In this document: in pieces, positions 1 to 8,899 of the stretch
Numbering within the stretch: the first letter of the stretch is position 1
Layout: each line of letters starts with the position of its first letter
NCBI RefSeq assembly: GCF_000717645.1
Contig: NZ_JNZZ01000046.1
Span: forward strand, 1-25,345
Length of the DNA: 25,345 nt
From: Streptomyces californicus
GTDB lineage: Bacteria; Actinomycetota; Actinomycetes; Streptomycetales; Streptomycetaceae
Direction of reading: 5' to 3'
Made by a program: the position numbers and the translations under genes
The notes under the pieces: model-generated
Database searches by the model: none
Seen by the model: the letters and a program-made list of their open reading frames with translations, nothing else
What the model was told of the DNA's origin: nothing

Positions 1-44
1 CCCCCTCCCCCTCCCCCTTCCGCTTCCGTCGAAAGCGACAGTTC

Positions 45-995
45 GTGGTGAGCCAGACAGCAGCCCCGCCGTCCCCGGCACCGTCTCCGGAGAGCGCCTC
101 CGGCCCGGCCGTCCCCACCTACGCCCCCGGTGAGCTGGCGGCCCTCGCCGCCCGCCACGGCCTGAAGGTCAGCGGGGCGCGGCCGTCCCTGCCCGCGTAC
201 GTCCGGCAACTCTGGGGCCGGCGGCACTTCATCACGGCGTTCGCGACGGCCAAGCTGACGGCCCAGTACAGCCAGGCGAAGCTCGGCCAGATCTGGCAGA
301 TCATGACGCCGCTGCTGAACGCGACGGTCTACTACTTCATCTTCGGCGTCCTGATGAACACCAAGCACGGGGTGGAGGACTTCGTCCCGTTCCTGGTCAC
401 CGGGGTCTTCATCTGGACGTTCACCAGCAGCTCGATCACCGCGGGCACGCGGGCCATCAGCGGCAACATCGGGCTGGTGCGGGCCCTGCACTTCCCGCGC
501 GCCTCGCTGCCGGTGGCGCTGGCCCTCCAGCAGCTCCAGCAACTGCTGTTCTCGCTGGGCGCGCTGGCCCTGATCCTGCTGGCCTTCGGCCAGTACCCCC
601 GCCCGGCCTGGCTGCTGGCCGTCCCGGCGCTGGCGCTCCAGGCGCTGTTCAACACCGGGCTGTCGATGGCCATGGCCCGGCTGACGGCGAAGACCCCGGA
701 CATCGCCCAGCTGACCCCGTTCGTGCTGCGGACCTGGATGTACTCGTCCGGCGTGATGTGGAGCCTGGACCACCTGCTGGCCGGCGACCGGGTGCCGCGC
801 GCGGTGCTGCTGGTGCTGGAGTACAACCCGGCGGCGCTCTTCATCAACCTGGTGCGGTACGCGCTCATCGACAGCTACACCTGGGACCAGCTGCCGCCCT
901 TCGCCTGGGCCGCGGCGGCCGGCTGGGCGCTGCTGTGCGGCGTGGCGGGATTCGTGTACTTCTGGAAGGCCGAGGAGACGTACGGACGTGGCTGA
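45..995 (+). CDS. ABC-2 type permease of a polysaccharide/teichoic acid exporter
   Basis: Membrane subunit of an ABC exporter that probably moves a lipid-linked cell-wall glycopolymer across the cytoplasmic membrane (TagG/Wzm-like; substrate inferred). The 316-residue product has a soluble N-terminus of about 55 residues, rich in Pro and Ala. A segment resembling the family's amphipathic entry helix follows at about 75-90 (AQYSQAKLGQIWQIM), then about six hydrophobic segments between 90 and 308. The next gene is the matching ATPase and overlaps its end by 8 bases, so the two are translationally coupled. Two GTG codons (45 and 48) are adjacent and the frame stays open to the window edge, so the exact start is uncertain. 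The upstream 30 bases are almost pure pyrimidine with no clear Shine-Dalgarno. Confidence in the family is high, in the substrate low. Confidence 0.85.
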   Translation: MVSQTAAPPSPAPSPESASGPAVPTYAPGELAALAARHGLKVSGARPSLPAYVRQLWGRRHFITAFATAKLTAQYSQAKLGQIWQIMTPLLNATVYYFIFGVLMNTKHGVEDFVPFLVTGVFIWTFTSSSITAGTRAISGNIGLVRALHFPRASLPVALALQQLQQLLFSLGALALILLAFGQYPRPAWLLAVPALALQALFNTGLSMAMARLTAKTPDIAQLTPFVLRTWMYSSGVMWSLDHLLAGDRVPRAVLLVLEYNPAALFINLVRYALIDSYTWDQLPPFAWAAAAGWALLCGVAGFVYFWKAEETYGRG

Positions 996-1791
996 CGTCA
1001 AGGACACCCCCGAGGACCCGCGGGTCCCGACCGTCGTCGTCGACGACGTCCACATCACGTACACGGTCAACGGCGCGCGTACGGGCCGGGGCAGCGCGAC
1101 CTCCGCGCTCAGCCGGCTCACCTCGCGCCGCGGCGCCCCCGGCGCCCGCACGGTGCACGCCGTGAAGGGGGTCAGCTTCGCCGCGTACAAGGGCGAGGCG
1201 ATCGGCCTGATCGGCTCCAACGGTTCCGGCAAGTCCACCCTGCTCAAGGCGGTCGCGGGGCTGCTCCCGCCGACCCGGGGCACGGTGCACACCCAGGGCC
1301 AGCCGTCGCTGCTCGGCGTGAACGCGGCGCTGATGAGCGACCTGACCGGCGAGCGCAACGTCGTGCTGGGCGGGCTCGCCATGGGCATGACGCGCGCCCA
1401 GATCCGCGCACGCTACGACGAGATCGTCGACTTCTCCGGCATCAACGAGAAGGGCGACTTCATCACGCTGCCGATGCGCACGTACTCCTCGGGCATGGGC
1501 GCGCGCCTCCGCTTCTCCATCGCGGCGGCCAAGAGCCACGACGTGCTCCTGATCGACGAGGCCCTGTCCACGGGCGACGCGAAGTTCCAGCGCCGCAGCA
1601 AGGACCGCATCAAGGAGCTGCGCGCCGAGGCGGGCACGGTCTTCCTGGTCAGCCACAGCAACAAGTCGATCACCGAGACCTGCGACCGGGCACTGTGGCT
1701 GGAGGCGGGCACACTGCGGATGGACGGTCCGGCCGGGGACGTGGTGAAGGCGTACGAGGCGTTCACCCGGTCAAGCCGGCCCGGCGCCTGA
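988..1791 (+). CDS. ABC transporter ATP-binding subunit (TagH/Wzt-like)
   Basis: ATPase that powers the permease encoded just upstream. In the 267-residue product the Walker A motif GSNGSGKS lies at about 76-83, the signature YSSGM at 166-170, Walker B VLLIDE at 186-191, and the H-loop histidine at about 223. The signature with Met after Gly (SSGM) and the text after Walker B (ALSTGD) are typical of the polysaccharide/teichoic acid export ATPases. The protein stops soon after the nucleotide-binding domain, so it lacks the C-terminal carbohydrate-binding domain of long Wzt proteins and is closer to the short, TagH-core form. The GTG start at 988 lies inside the end of the permease gene. The gene ends at a convergent junction with gdh. 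Confidence 0.88.
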   Translation: MADVKDTPEDPRVPTVVVDDVHITYTVNGARTGRGSATSALSRLTSRRGAPGARTVHAVKGVSFAAYKGEAIGLIGSNGSGKSTLLKAVAGLLPPTRGTVHTQGQPSLLGVNAALMSDLTGERNVVLGGLAMGMTRAQIRARYDEIVDFSGINEKGDFITLPMRTYSSGMGARLRFSIAAAKSHDVLLIDEALSTGDAKFQRRSKDRIKELRAEAGTVFLVSHSNKSITETCDRALWLEAGTLRMDGPAGDVVKAYEAFTRSSRPGA

Positions 1792-1806
1792 GGACGAACC
1801 CCCACG

Positions 1807-1843
1807 CCGAGGGGCCGGCACCCACCGGGTGCCGGCCCCTCGG
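1807..1843. terminator. Bidirectional hairpin terminator
   Basis: A perfect 17-bp inverted repeat (arms 1807-1823 and 1827-1843) with a 3-base loop lies between the stop of the ABC ATPase at 1791 and the stop of gdh at 1862, which converge. It has no T-tract, as is common in high-G+C actinobacteria, and should work from both sides. Confidence 0.85.
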
Positions 1844-1861
1844 ACGTACGACGACCGACGC

Positions 1862-4800
1862 CTAGGCGTGCGTACGCAGCAGCGTCCGCATCGTCCGCAT
1901 GGCGACCGACAGGTTCGCCAGGTCGAACGCGTCGGACCCCTGGATCTCCTCCAGCGTGGAGCGCGAACGGGCCAGGATCGCCGCGTTCTTCTCCTCCCAC
2001 GCCCGGAACCGCTCCTCCGGCGTGGCCGAGCCGTCGCCGACGCTGAGCACGTCCGACGTGAGCGCCGCGTGCGCCGCGTACAGGTCCTCGCGGATGGAGG
2101 CGCGGGCCATCGACTGCCAGCGGTCGTCGCGGGGCAGCTCGATGATCCGGTCCATGAGCTGGGTGATCCGCAGCCGGTCCGCGAGGTCGTAGTAGACCTC
2201 GGCGACCTCCAGCGGCTCCTTGCCCGTACGGTCGGCGATGGCCACGATGTCCAGCGCCGGGAAGGCCGAGGAGAACCCGGCGACCCGCACGGCCAGCTCG
2301 TCCGGCACCCCGACGGCCGTCAGCTCGTCCAGGATCGAGTGGTACCAGTCGAGGTCCGCGCCCTTGAGCAGCTTGGGCAGCTCGTCCCAGACCCGCGCCA
2401 CGCCGTCCCGGAAGCTCTCGATGGTCTCCGCGATGGCGACGGGCTGCGGCCGGTTGCCCAGCAGCCAGCGCGAACCGCGCTCCACCAGCCGCCGCGAGTG
2501 CAGCCGGATCCGGGTCTGCACGTCGGCCGCGACCTTGTTGTCGAGCGCCTCGACCGCGTCCCACACCTGGGAGAGGCCGAAGATCTCACGGGCGGTGTAC
2601 TGGGCCCGCACGATCTCCTCGATCGACGCCCCGGTCTCCTCCCGCAGCCGGTGCAGGAAGGTCGAACCGGCGGTGTTCACCGTGTCGTTGACCAGGACCG
2701 TCGTGATGATCTCGCGGCGCAGCGCGTGCCCGTCGACCGCCTCGGGGAACCGCTCGCGCAGCTCGCTCGGGAAGTAGGCGTGGACCAGCTTCTGCAGGTG
2801 CGGGTCGTCGGGGAGGACGGTGGAGATCAGCTCGTCCGCCGCCGTGATCTTCGTGTAGGCGATCAGGACGGCCAGTTCGGGCTGGGTGAGTCCCTTGCCG
2901 TTGCTCAGCAGCTCCCGGATGTGCCGGTCGGCGGGCAGGAACTCCAGCGCCCGGTCGAGCGAGCCGTCGCGCTCCAGACGGCGCATGAAGCGCTGCTGGG
3001 CGTGGAGCAGGGACGGGGCCTGGGCGGAGGCGTTGGAGAGCGCGACGTTCTGCGCGTAGTTGTTGCGCAGGACGAGCGCGCCGACCTCGTCGGTCATGTC
3101 GGCGAGCAGCTTGTTGCGCTGCTTGACGGTCATGTCGCCGTCCCGGACCAGACCGTTGAGCAGGATCTTGATGTTCACCTCGTGGTCGGAGGTGTCCACA
3201 CCGGCGCTGTTGTCGATCGCGTCGGTGTTGATCCGGCCGCCGGAGCGGGCGAACTCGATCCGGCCGAGCTGGGTCGCGCCGAGGTTGCCGCCCTCGCCGA
3301 CGACCTTGGCCCGCAGGTCCTCGCCGTTGACGCGGATCGCGTCGTTGGCCTTGTCGCCGACGTCGGCGTTCGACTCGGCGACGGCCTTGATGTACGTGCC
3401 GATGCCGCCGTTCCACACCAGGTCCACGGGGGACTTGAGGATGGCCTGCATCAGGTCGGCGGGCGTCATCTTGCTCACCGACGCGTCGATGCCGAGCGCC
3501 TCGCGGATGTGCGTGTTGAGCGGGATCGACTTGGCGCTGCGCGGGTGGACGCCGCCGCCCGCCGAGAGCAGGCCGGTGTCGTAGTCGGCCCAGGAGCTGC
3601 GCGGCAGGTCGAACAGGCGGCGCCGCTCGGCGTACGAGGTGGCGGCGTCCGGGTTCGGGTCGATGAAGATGTGCCGGTGGTCGAAGGCGGCGACCAGGCG
3701 GATGTGCTCGGAGAGCAGCATGCCGTTGCCGAACACGTCGCCGGACATGTCGCCGACCCCGACGACGGTGAAGTCCTCGGTCTGGGTGTCGTGGCCCAGC
3801 TCCCGGAAGTGCCGCTTGACGGACTCCCAGGCGCCGCGGGCGGTGATGCCCATGCCCTTGTGGTCGTAGCCGGCCGAACCGCCGGAGGCGAACGCGTCGC
3901 CGAGCCAGAAGCCGTACGCGACGGCGACCTCGTTGGCGATGTCGGAGAAGCTCGCGGTGCCCTTGTCGGCGGCGACGACGAGGTAGGTGTCGTCCTCGTC
4001 GTGCCGGACGACGTCGGCGGGCGGCACGACCTCGCCGGCCACCATGTTGTCGGTGATGTCCAGCAGCGCCGAGATGAACGTGCGGTACGCGGCGATGCCC
4101 TCGGCGAACCAGGCGTCCCGGTCCGCGGACGGGTCCGGGAGCTGCTTGGCGACGAAGCCGCCCTTGGCGCCGACCGGCACGATGACGGTGTTCTTCACCA
4201 TCTGCGCCTTGACCAGGCCGAGGACCTCCGTACGGAAGTCCTCACGCCGGTCCGACCAGCGCAGACCACCGCGGGCGACCTTGCCGAACCGCAGGTGGAC
4301 GCCCTCCACGCGCGGCGAGTAGACCCAGATCTCGAACGCCGGTCGGGGCGCGGGCAGGTCCGGGATGGCCTGCGGGTCGAACTTCATCGAGACGTACGAG
4401 TGCGGGACGCCCTCGTCCGTCTTCTGGAAGAAGTTGGTGCGCAGCGTGGCCTTGATGACGGTGAGGAAGGAGCGCAGGATGCGGTCCTCGTCGAGCGAGG
4501 CGACCTGGTCCAGGGCCCCGTCCAGCTCCTCCAGGAGCCCGTCGGTCAGCTCGGTGCCGGCGCGCTGGCGGCCGGGCGACATGCGCGCCTCGAAGAGCGA
4601 GACGAGCAGCCGGGTGGTGTGGACGTTGTTGCGGAGCGTGGACTCCATGTAGTCCTGGCTGAACATCGCACCGGCCTGCCGCAGGTACTTCGCGTACGCG
4701 CGCAGCACCATGGCCTGCCGCCAGGTCAGCCCGGCGCCCAGGACCAGCGCGTTGAAGCCGTCGTTCTCCGCCTCGCCCTTCCAGACGGCGGCGAACGCCT

Positions 4801-6844
4801 CCTGGAAGCGGGTGCGGGCGTCGTCGGCGAGGTGGCCCCCGTTGCCGGTGACCACGGGCATCCGCAGCCCGAAGTCGTAGATCCAGGCGTGGGTGCGGTC
4901 GGCGCAGCGCAGTTCGTACGGCCGCTCGTCGACGACCTCGACGCCGAGCTGCTGGAGCGCGGGGAGGACGGCGGAGAGGGAGACCTGCTCGCCGGTCCGG
5001 TAGATCTTGAAGCGGCGCTCTCCGGGGCCCGCGCCGACGGGCTCGTACAGGCTGAGGGCGAAGTCCTTCTCGCCCTCCCGGAGGGTTTCGAGGTGGACCA
5101 GGTCGGAGACGGCTGCGCGCGGCGAGTGGTCGGCCTTGTAGCCCTCGGGGAAGGAGTGGCCGTACTGGCGCTGGAGTTCGGCGGCGCGCTCCTCGCCCAG
5201 CTCGGCGATGAGGGCTTCGCCGAACCCGTCGGCCCAGGAGCGGGCGGCCTCGACGAGGCGGGCCTCGATGCGGTCGGCGTCGGCGTCGGTGAGGTGCGGC
5301 AGCTCGGTGCCGACCGGGACGCGGACGACGAAATGCAGACGGGAGAGGATCGACTCCGTGTTCCAGGCGGTGAAGTCGACGCTGTTCCCGCCGAGCTCCT
5401 CCTTGAGGATGTCGATCAGCCGCAGGCGCACGCCGGTGGTGTAGCGGTCGCGCGGGAGGTAGACGATCGCGGAGTAGTAGCGGCCGTACTCGTCCTGGCG
5501 CAGGTAGAGCCGCAGTCGGCGGCGCTCCTGGAGGTAGAGCACGGAGGTCACGACGGAGCGGAGCTGGTCGACGGGCGTCTGGAACAGCTCGTCGCGCGGG
5601 TAGGTCTCCAGGATCTGGAGCAGGTCGCGCCCGTCGTGGCTGTTGTACGAGAACCCGGCGCCCTCGACGACCTCGGCGACCTTGCGGCGGATGACGGGCA
5701 CCCGGCGCACGGACTCGGTGTAGGCGGCGGAGGAGAAGAGGCCGAGGAAGCGCCGCTCGCCGACGACGTTGCCCTTGGCGTCGAACTTCTTCACGCCGAC
5801 GTAGTCGAGGTAGCTGGGGCGGTGCACGGTGGCCCGGCTGTTGGCCTTCGTCAGGACCAGGAGCTTGTGCTCGCGGGCCTTGGCGCGGGCGTCGGCGGGC
5901 AGCCGGTCGAAGGACGGGCTGACGGGGTGGGCCTCGTCCTCGCTGTGGTGCGGGTCGGAGCGCAGGATGCCGAGGCCGGTGCCGGGCACGGCGGCCAGGG
6001 CGTCGCTGTCCTTCAGCTCGTACTCGCGGTAGCCGAGGAAGGTGAAGTGGTCGGCGGCCAGCCAGCGCAGCAGCTCGCGGGCCTCCTCGACCTCCTCGTC
6101 GGCGAGGTCGTCGAGCGGTTCGCCGGGCAGGTCGTCGGCGATCCGCAGGGCGGCCTCGCGCATCTTCTGCCAGTCCTCGACGGCCTCGCGCACGTCGGAC
6201 AGGACGCGGCGGAGGTCGGAGGTGATCTGCTGGAGGTCGGCGCGGTCGGTCTCGCGGTCGATCTCGACGTGGATCCAGGACTCGACGAGCGCGTCGTGCG
6301 GCAGCTCGCCCTTAGCGCCCGGCTTGGGAGTGCCGGGGCCGCCGGAGAGGACCTCGATCAGCTTGCCGGTCACGTCTCGGCGGACGGTGACCTGCGGGTG
6401 GATCACGACGTGGATGCCGCGGCCCTGCCGGGACAGCTCGTTGGTGACGGAGTCCACCAGGAAGGGCATGTCGTCGGTGACGACCTCGACGACGGAGTGG
6501 CTGCAGGTCCAGCCGTTCTCCTCGACGGTCGGGGTGTGCACCCGGACGTTCGCGGTGCCCTGCGGACGCTCCTCGGCCAGCCGGAAGTGCGAGGCGGCGG
6601 CGCCGAAGACGTCGACCGGGTCACGCCCGCCGAGGTCCTCCGGAGCCGTGTGCAGGTAGTAGCGCTGGAGGTAGGCGAGCACGGTGTCGCCACCGTCGCG
6701 GGCGCTCTCGTCGGCCCCGGCTGCGGCGATCCGCGCCCGGGGTGCACCTCCCGGGCCACCGACACCACCGCCCGGACCGTTTTCAGCTACCTTCGCGGCC
6801 CCTTCGAGCAGCTCGGCCTTGGCTTCGTCCAGCTTGGTCTGCAT
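1862..6844 (-). CDS. gdh: NAD-dependent glutamate dehydrogenase, large (about 180 kDa) class
   Basis: Converts L-glutamate and NAD+ to 2-oxoglutarate, ammonium and NADH in the cytoplasm, a catabolic link between amino-acid and carbon metabolism. The 1660 residues match the usual size of the large bacterial class first described in Streptomyces clavuligerus. The N-terminal half holds the regulatory ACT-like segments. The catalytic core is recognised by ARGGLRWSDRREDFRTE near residue 860, the substrate lysine context GAKGGF near 893, and the dinucleotide-binding stretch GVGDMSGDVFGNGM near 1035. The ATG at 6844 follows AGGAG with a 9-base spacer, plus a closer GAGG. The gene stands alone, ends at the 1807-1843 terminator, and has a long 558-bp upstream gap. 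The opposite strand is also open over almost the whole gene, a codon-bias shadow and not a gene. Confidence 0.96.
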   Translation of the reverse strand: MQTKLDEAKAELLEGAAKVAENGPGGGVGGPGGAPRARIAAAGADESARDGGDTVLAYLQRYYLHTAPEDLGGRDPVDVFGAAASHFRLAEERPQGTANVRVHTPTVEENGWTCSHSVVEVVTDDMPFLVDSVTNELSRQGRGIHVVIHPQVTVRRDVTGKLIEVLSGGPGTPKPGAKGELPHDALVESWIHVEIDRETDRADLQQITSDLRRVLSDVREAVEDWQKMREAALRIADDLPGEPLDDLADEEVEEARELLRWLAADHFTFLGYREYELKDSDALAAVPGTGLGILRSDPHHSEDEAHPVSPSFDRLPADARAKAREHKLLVLTKANSRATVHRPSYLDYVGVKKFDAKGNVVGERRFLGLFSSAAYTESVRRVPVIRRKVAEVVEGAGFSYNSHDGRDLLQILETYPRDELFQTPVDQLRSVVTSVLYLQERRRLRLYLRQDEYGRYYSAIVYLPRDRYTTGVRLRLIDILKEELGGNSVDFTAWNTESILSRLHFVVRVPVGTELPHLTDADADRIEARLVEAARSWADGFGEALIAELGEERAAELQRQYGHSFPEGYKADHSPRAAVSDLVHLETLREGEKDFALSLYEPVGAGPGERRFKIYRTGEQVSLSAVLPALQQLGVEVVDERPYELRCADRTHAWIYDFGLRMPVVTGNGGHLADDARTRFQEAFAAVWKGEAENDGFNALVLGAGLTWRQAMVLRAYAKYLRQAGAMFSQDYMESTLRNNVHTTRLLVSLFEARMSPGRQRAGTELTDGLLEELDGALDQVASLDEDRILRSFLTVIKATLRTNFFQKTDEGVPHSYVSMKFDPQAIPDLPAPRPAFEIWVYSPRVEGVHLRFGKVARGGLRWSDRREDFRTEVLGLVKAQMVKNTVIVPVGAKGGFVAKQLPDPSADRDAWFAEGIAAYRTFISALLDITDNMVAGEVVPPADVVRHDEDDTYLVVAADKGTASFSDIANEVAVAYGFWLGDAFASGGSAGYDHKGMGITARGAWESVKRHFRELGHDTQTEDFTVVGVGDMSGDVFGNGMLLSEHIRLVAAFDHRHIFIDPNPDAATSYAERRRLFDLPRSSWADYDTGLLSAGGGVHPRSAKSIPLNTHIREALGIDASVSKMTPADLMQAILKSPVDLVWNGGIGTYIKAVAESNADVGDKANDAIRVNGEDLRAKVVGEGGNLGATQLGRIEFARSGGRINTDAIDNSAGVDTSDHEVNIKILLNGLVRDGDMTVKQRNKLLADMTDEVGALVLRNNYAQNVALSNASAQAPSLLHAQQRFMRRLERDGSLDRALEFLPADRHIRELLSNGKGLTQPELAVLIAYTKITAADELISTVLPDDPHLQKLVHAYFPSELRERFPEAVDGHALRREIITTVLVNDTVNTAGSTFLHRLREETGASIEEIVRAQYTAREIFGLSQVWDAVEALDNKVAADVQTRIRLHSRRLVERGSRWLLGNRPQPVAIAETIESFRDGVARVWDELPKLLKGADLDWYHSILDELTAVGVPDELAVRVAGFSSAFPALDIVAIADRTGKEPLEVAEVYYDLADRLRITQLMDRIIELPRDDRWQSMARASIREDLYAAHAALTSDVLSVGDGSATPEERFRAWEEKNAAILARSRSTLEEIQGSDAFDLANLSVAMRTMRTLLRTHA

Positions 6845-7402
6845 GTCCTCTGGCTCCTGTCGCGCGCCGTTGCGTGACGTAGGTGAGAAAAGCGGCGTAC
6901 CGCCACGACGCGGGTTTTCCGGTCTGGGTCGACGCTATGCCGCTTCGAGAGATACCCAGGACCATAGTGGCCGTTTTCGGCAGTGGGTCCGGAGTGGGGA
7001 GATCGCGGATGGCCCGGGTGCTGTGGCACTCCGGGCGGTGGCCGGGGGCTTCACTGCCCCCGAGGCGTATCGCGCTGATCACGGCACCAGGCTATCGCTC
7101 CCTGACCCCATCCCGTCATGAGCTGCTTATGTACAAAAGAACCCCCCGAACTTTGACACTCCGGACAGTGCGCGATGCCCCCTCACCGGATCTCGTGCCC
7201 CACCGGCCGCCCGGCACTCCCCACCGCACGCCTGTCGGCGCTCCCCGCCACACACCGGTCCGACACCCACTCGCCCACGCCGGTCCGACCCTCCCCGCCG
7301 CACGCCGGTCGGCGCTCCCCCTCACCGCGCGCCCGTCCGTCGCCGCCCCGCCGCGCGCCGCTCCGTCGCCCACTCGCCGACGCGTCCACGCTCCGCCAGC
7401 CG
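6845..7402. other. Non-coding gap upstream of gdh
   Basis: No convincing gene is seen in these 558 bases; open frames here are proline/arginine-rich shadows. The half nearest gdh (6870-7150) is relatively A+T-rich and should carry the gdh promoter on the - strand. TATGGT, read on the - strand at about 6963-6968, fits TANNNT but has no good -35 partner. A 7-bp G/C hairpin (arms 7043-7049 and 7056-7062) lies in the middle. The half nearest the HAD gene is a C-rich imperfect repeat described separately and probably includes that gene's 3' region. Confidence 0.5.
7224..7320. repeat. Imperfect direct repeat, 23-bp units
   Basis: The 23-bp unit at 7224-7246 recurs at 7298-7320 with one difference. 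Between them a shorter unit starting CCGGTCCGAC occurs twice, near 7256 and 7281. The tract is strongly C-rich on the + strand and lies downstream of the HAD gene. It looks like local duplication in non-coding DNA; no function can be assigned. Confidence 0.6.
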
Positions 7403-8080
7403 CTACCCGGCGAAGGTCTCCGCCAGCGCGACCGCCTCCGCCAGGCTGTCCACCACCGGCACCCCCGCGCCCTCCAGGCTGCGCCGGCTGTGCGACCCCC
7501 CGGTGTACAGCACCGCCCGCGCCCCCACGTGCGCCGCCGCCACCGCGTCGTCGAGCGCGTCCCCGATGACCACCGCGTTCTCCGGGGCGATCCCGTCCAC
7601 CCCGGCCAGCGCCTCGAAATGCCGTTCCATGTGGAGCGCCTTGCTCCCGCCCGACGGCCCCCGGCGCCCCTCGACGCGGACGAACCTCGGCTCGATCCCG
7701 TACCCCCGCACCACCGGCACCAGCTGCTCGTGCCCGTACATGCTCAGCAGCGACTGGCTGCGCCCGGCCCGCTGCCAGCCGCGCAGCAGCTCCTCGGCGC
7801 CGGCGGTGAGCCCGCAGGCCGTCCGCTGCTCGGCGTAGTACCGGTGGAAGACGCCGTCCATCCGCTCCCACTCGGCCTCGGTCGGCAGCCGGCCCAGGAA
7901 CCGCTCGTAGAACCGGGGTATGGGGATGGTGTACATCTCCCGGTACCGCTCCGGCGTGATCGGCTCCAGCTCGACCTCCGCGAACGCGGCGTTCGTCGCC
8001 CGGACGACGGCGTACGTGTCGTCGAGCAGGGTGCCGTTCCAGTCCCAGACCAGATGTGTGCGCGTCGTCCCCGAAGTCAT
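7403..8080 (-). CDS. HAD-superfamily hydrolase (phosphoglycolate phosphatase-like)
   Basis: Small cytoplasmic phosphatase of the haloacid dehalogenase superfamily; the substrate cannot be told. The 225 residues carry motif I DWNGT (nucleophile D13), a candidate motif II Ser at 113, the motif III Lys at about 147 (GGSKALH) and motif IV GDALDD at 173-178. A helical cap lies between motifs I and II, as in subclass I. The usual second aspartate of motif I (DxD) is Asn15 here, a change in the acid/base position that is notable but occurs in some HAD proteins. The ATG at 8080 has no good Shine-Dalgarno but lies six bases after a TACGGT hexamer, so a leaderless start is possible. It is downstream of and co-oriented with the DUF6912-like gene, 37 bases away. 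Confidence 0.85.
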   Translation of the reverse strand: MTSGTTRTHLVWDWNGTLLDDTYAVVRATNAAFAEVELEPITPERYREMYTIPIPRFYERFLGRLPTEAEWERMDGVFHRYYAEQRTACGLTAGAEELLRGWQRAGRSQSLLSMYGHEQLVPVVRGYGIEPRFVRVEGRRGPSGGSKALHMERHFEALAGVDGIAPENAVVIGDALDDAVAAAHVGARAVLYTGGSHSRRSLEGAGVPVVDSLAEAVALAETFAG

Positions 8081-8086
8081 GCGTCG

Positions 8087-8105
8087 ACCGTACCCGGCGG
8101 GTACG
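8087..8105 (-). promoter_or_regulatory. Candidate leaderless -10 box within a 17-bp inverted repeat
   Basis: On the - strand TACGGT (8087-8092) matches the actinobacterial -10 pattern TANNNT and sits six bases before the HAD gene's ATG. It overlaps a perfect inverted repeat with 7-bp arms CGTACCC/GGGTACG (8089-8095 and 8099-8105) and a 3-base centre. The repeat could be an operator covering the promoter or a short hairpin ending the upstream gene's transcript; the sequence does not decide. Confidence 0.4.
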
Positions 8106-8117
8106 ACAACGCGGCCC

Positions 8118-8624
8118 TCAGCCGATGAGCTGCGGGATCTCCTGGACGCCGAACCAGAGCAGCTCGTGGTCCTCGGCCCCGTCCACGGTGAACCGGGCGT
8201 CGTCGTCGCCGAGGTCGGCCGCGCCCAGGGCGGCGGCCGCGGCGGCCACGTCCTTCTCCGCGTCGTCCGCGTCCACGTGCACCGCCGCCGCCTTGGCCAG
8301 CGGCAGGGCGGCGGCGATCCGCACCTCGCCGAGGGAGGCCGCGCTCAGCCCCTGGTCGGGGTCGGCGACGGCCGCCCCGTCCGGTACGTCGACGGCGACG
8401 ACGACCCGGCGGCGCGCCTCGTCCGGCGTTCCGGCGATCATCCGGAGCGAGGCGGCGGCGGCCCGGTTGAGCGCCGCGTACTCCAGCTCCTCGATGTCGT
8501 CGGAGGCGTACCACTCGCGCAGCCCGGGGGTCACCGCGTAGGCGGTCAGCGGGCCGGGGCCGAGCTCGCCCGCACCGTGCGCCGCTGCGAGACCGGAGAG
8601 GGTCAGGGGGACGTACACGCGCAT
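8118..8624 (-). CDS. DUF6912-like conserved actinobacterial protein
   Basis: A 168-residue soluble protein of unknown function. It begins MRVYVPLTLSGLA and has the conserved-looking stretch VTPGLREWYASDDIEELEYA near residues 30-50. After an Ala-rich middle it ends FTVDGAEDHELLWFGVQEI. I recognise this pattern as the small actinobacterial family named DUF6912, from memory and without a search. There is no signal peptide, membrane segment or catalytic motif. It is the first gene of a two-gene leftward run with the HAD hydrolase. The ATG is at 8624; the leader has only a weak purine run. The opposite strand is open but has the wrong codon bias. Confidence 0.75.
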   Translation of the reverse strand: MRVYVPLTLSGLAAAHGAGELGPGPLTAYAVTPGLREWYASDDIEELEYAALNRAAAASLRMIAGTPDEARRRVVVAVDVPDGAAVADPDQGLSAASLGEVRIAAALPLAKAAAVHVDADDAEKDVAAAAAALGAADLGDDDARFTVDGAEDHELLWFGVQEIPQLIG

Positions 8625-8899
8625 GGCAGGCCGCTTTCGTAGGGGGAGACGTCCTCAGGATACGTGGGGGCCGTCCCCTTTCGGGTTTCGGCAACCGGGG
8701 GCGTCCGTTAACGCCCGGCGCCCCGTCACCCCCGCCGTCGCCCTTGCCCCACAGGGGCCACGCCACGGATAGGTGAATCCGCGCGGGAGCGTTCGGCGCC
8801 CGAAGGCCGCTTGCGGGGCTGACGACCCCGCCCGTAGAAGATCCCCAACAAAAGTTACCGCCCGGTACCGCCGGGCCCGCTCAACGGGGGCGATGGATC

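Noticed and set aside
1829..6877. A 1682-codon open frame on the + strand across the whole of gdh
   Set aside because: It mirrors gdh on the opposite strand. High-G+C third-position bias keeps antisense frames open, the translation is low-complexity (Val/Asp/Gly/Arg/Leu-rich), and gdh has all catalytic motifs.
6883..7569. A 228-codon + strand frame in the gap upstream of gdh
   Set aside because: The second half is Pro/Arg/Ala low complexity from the C-rich repeats, it overlaps the HAD gene, and no ribosome site is seen.
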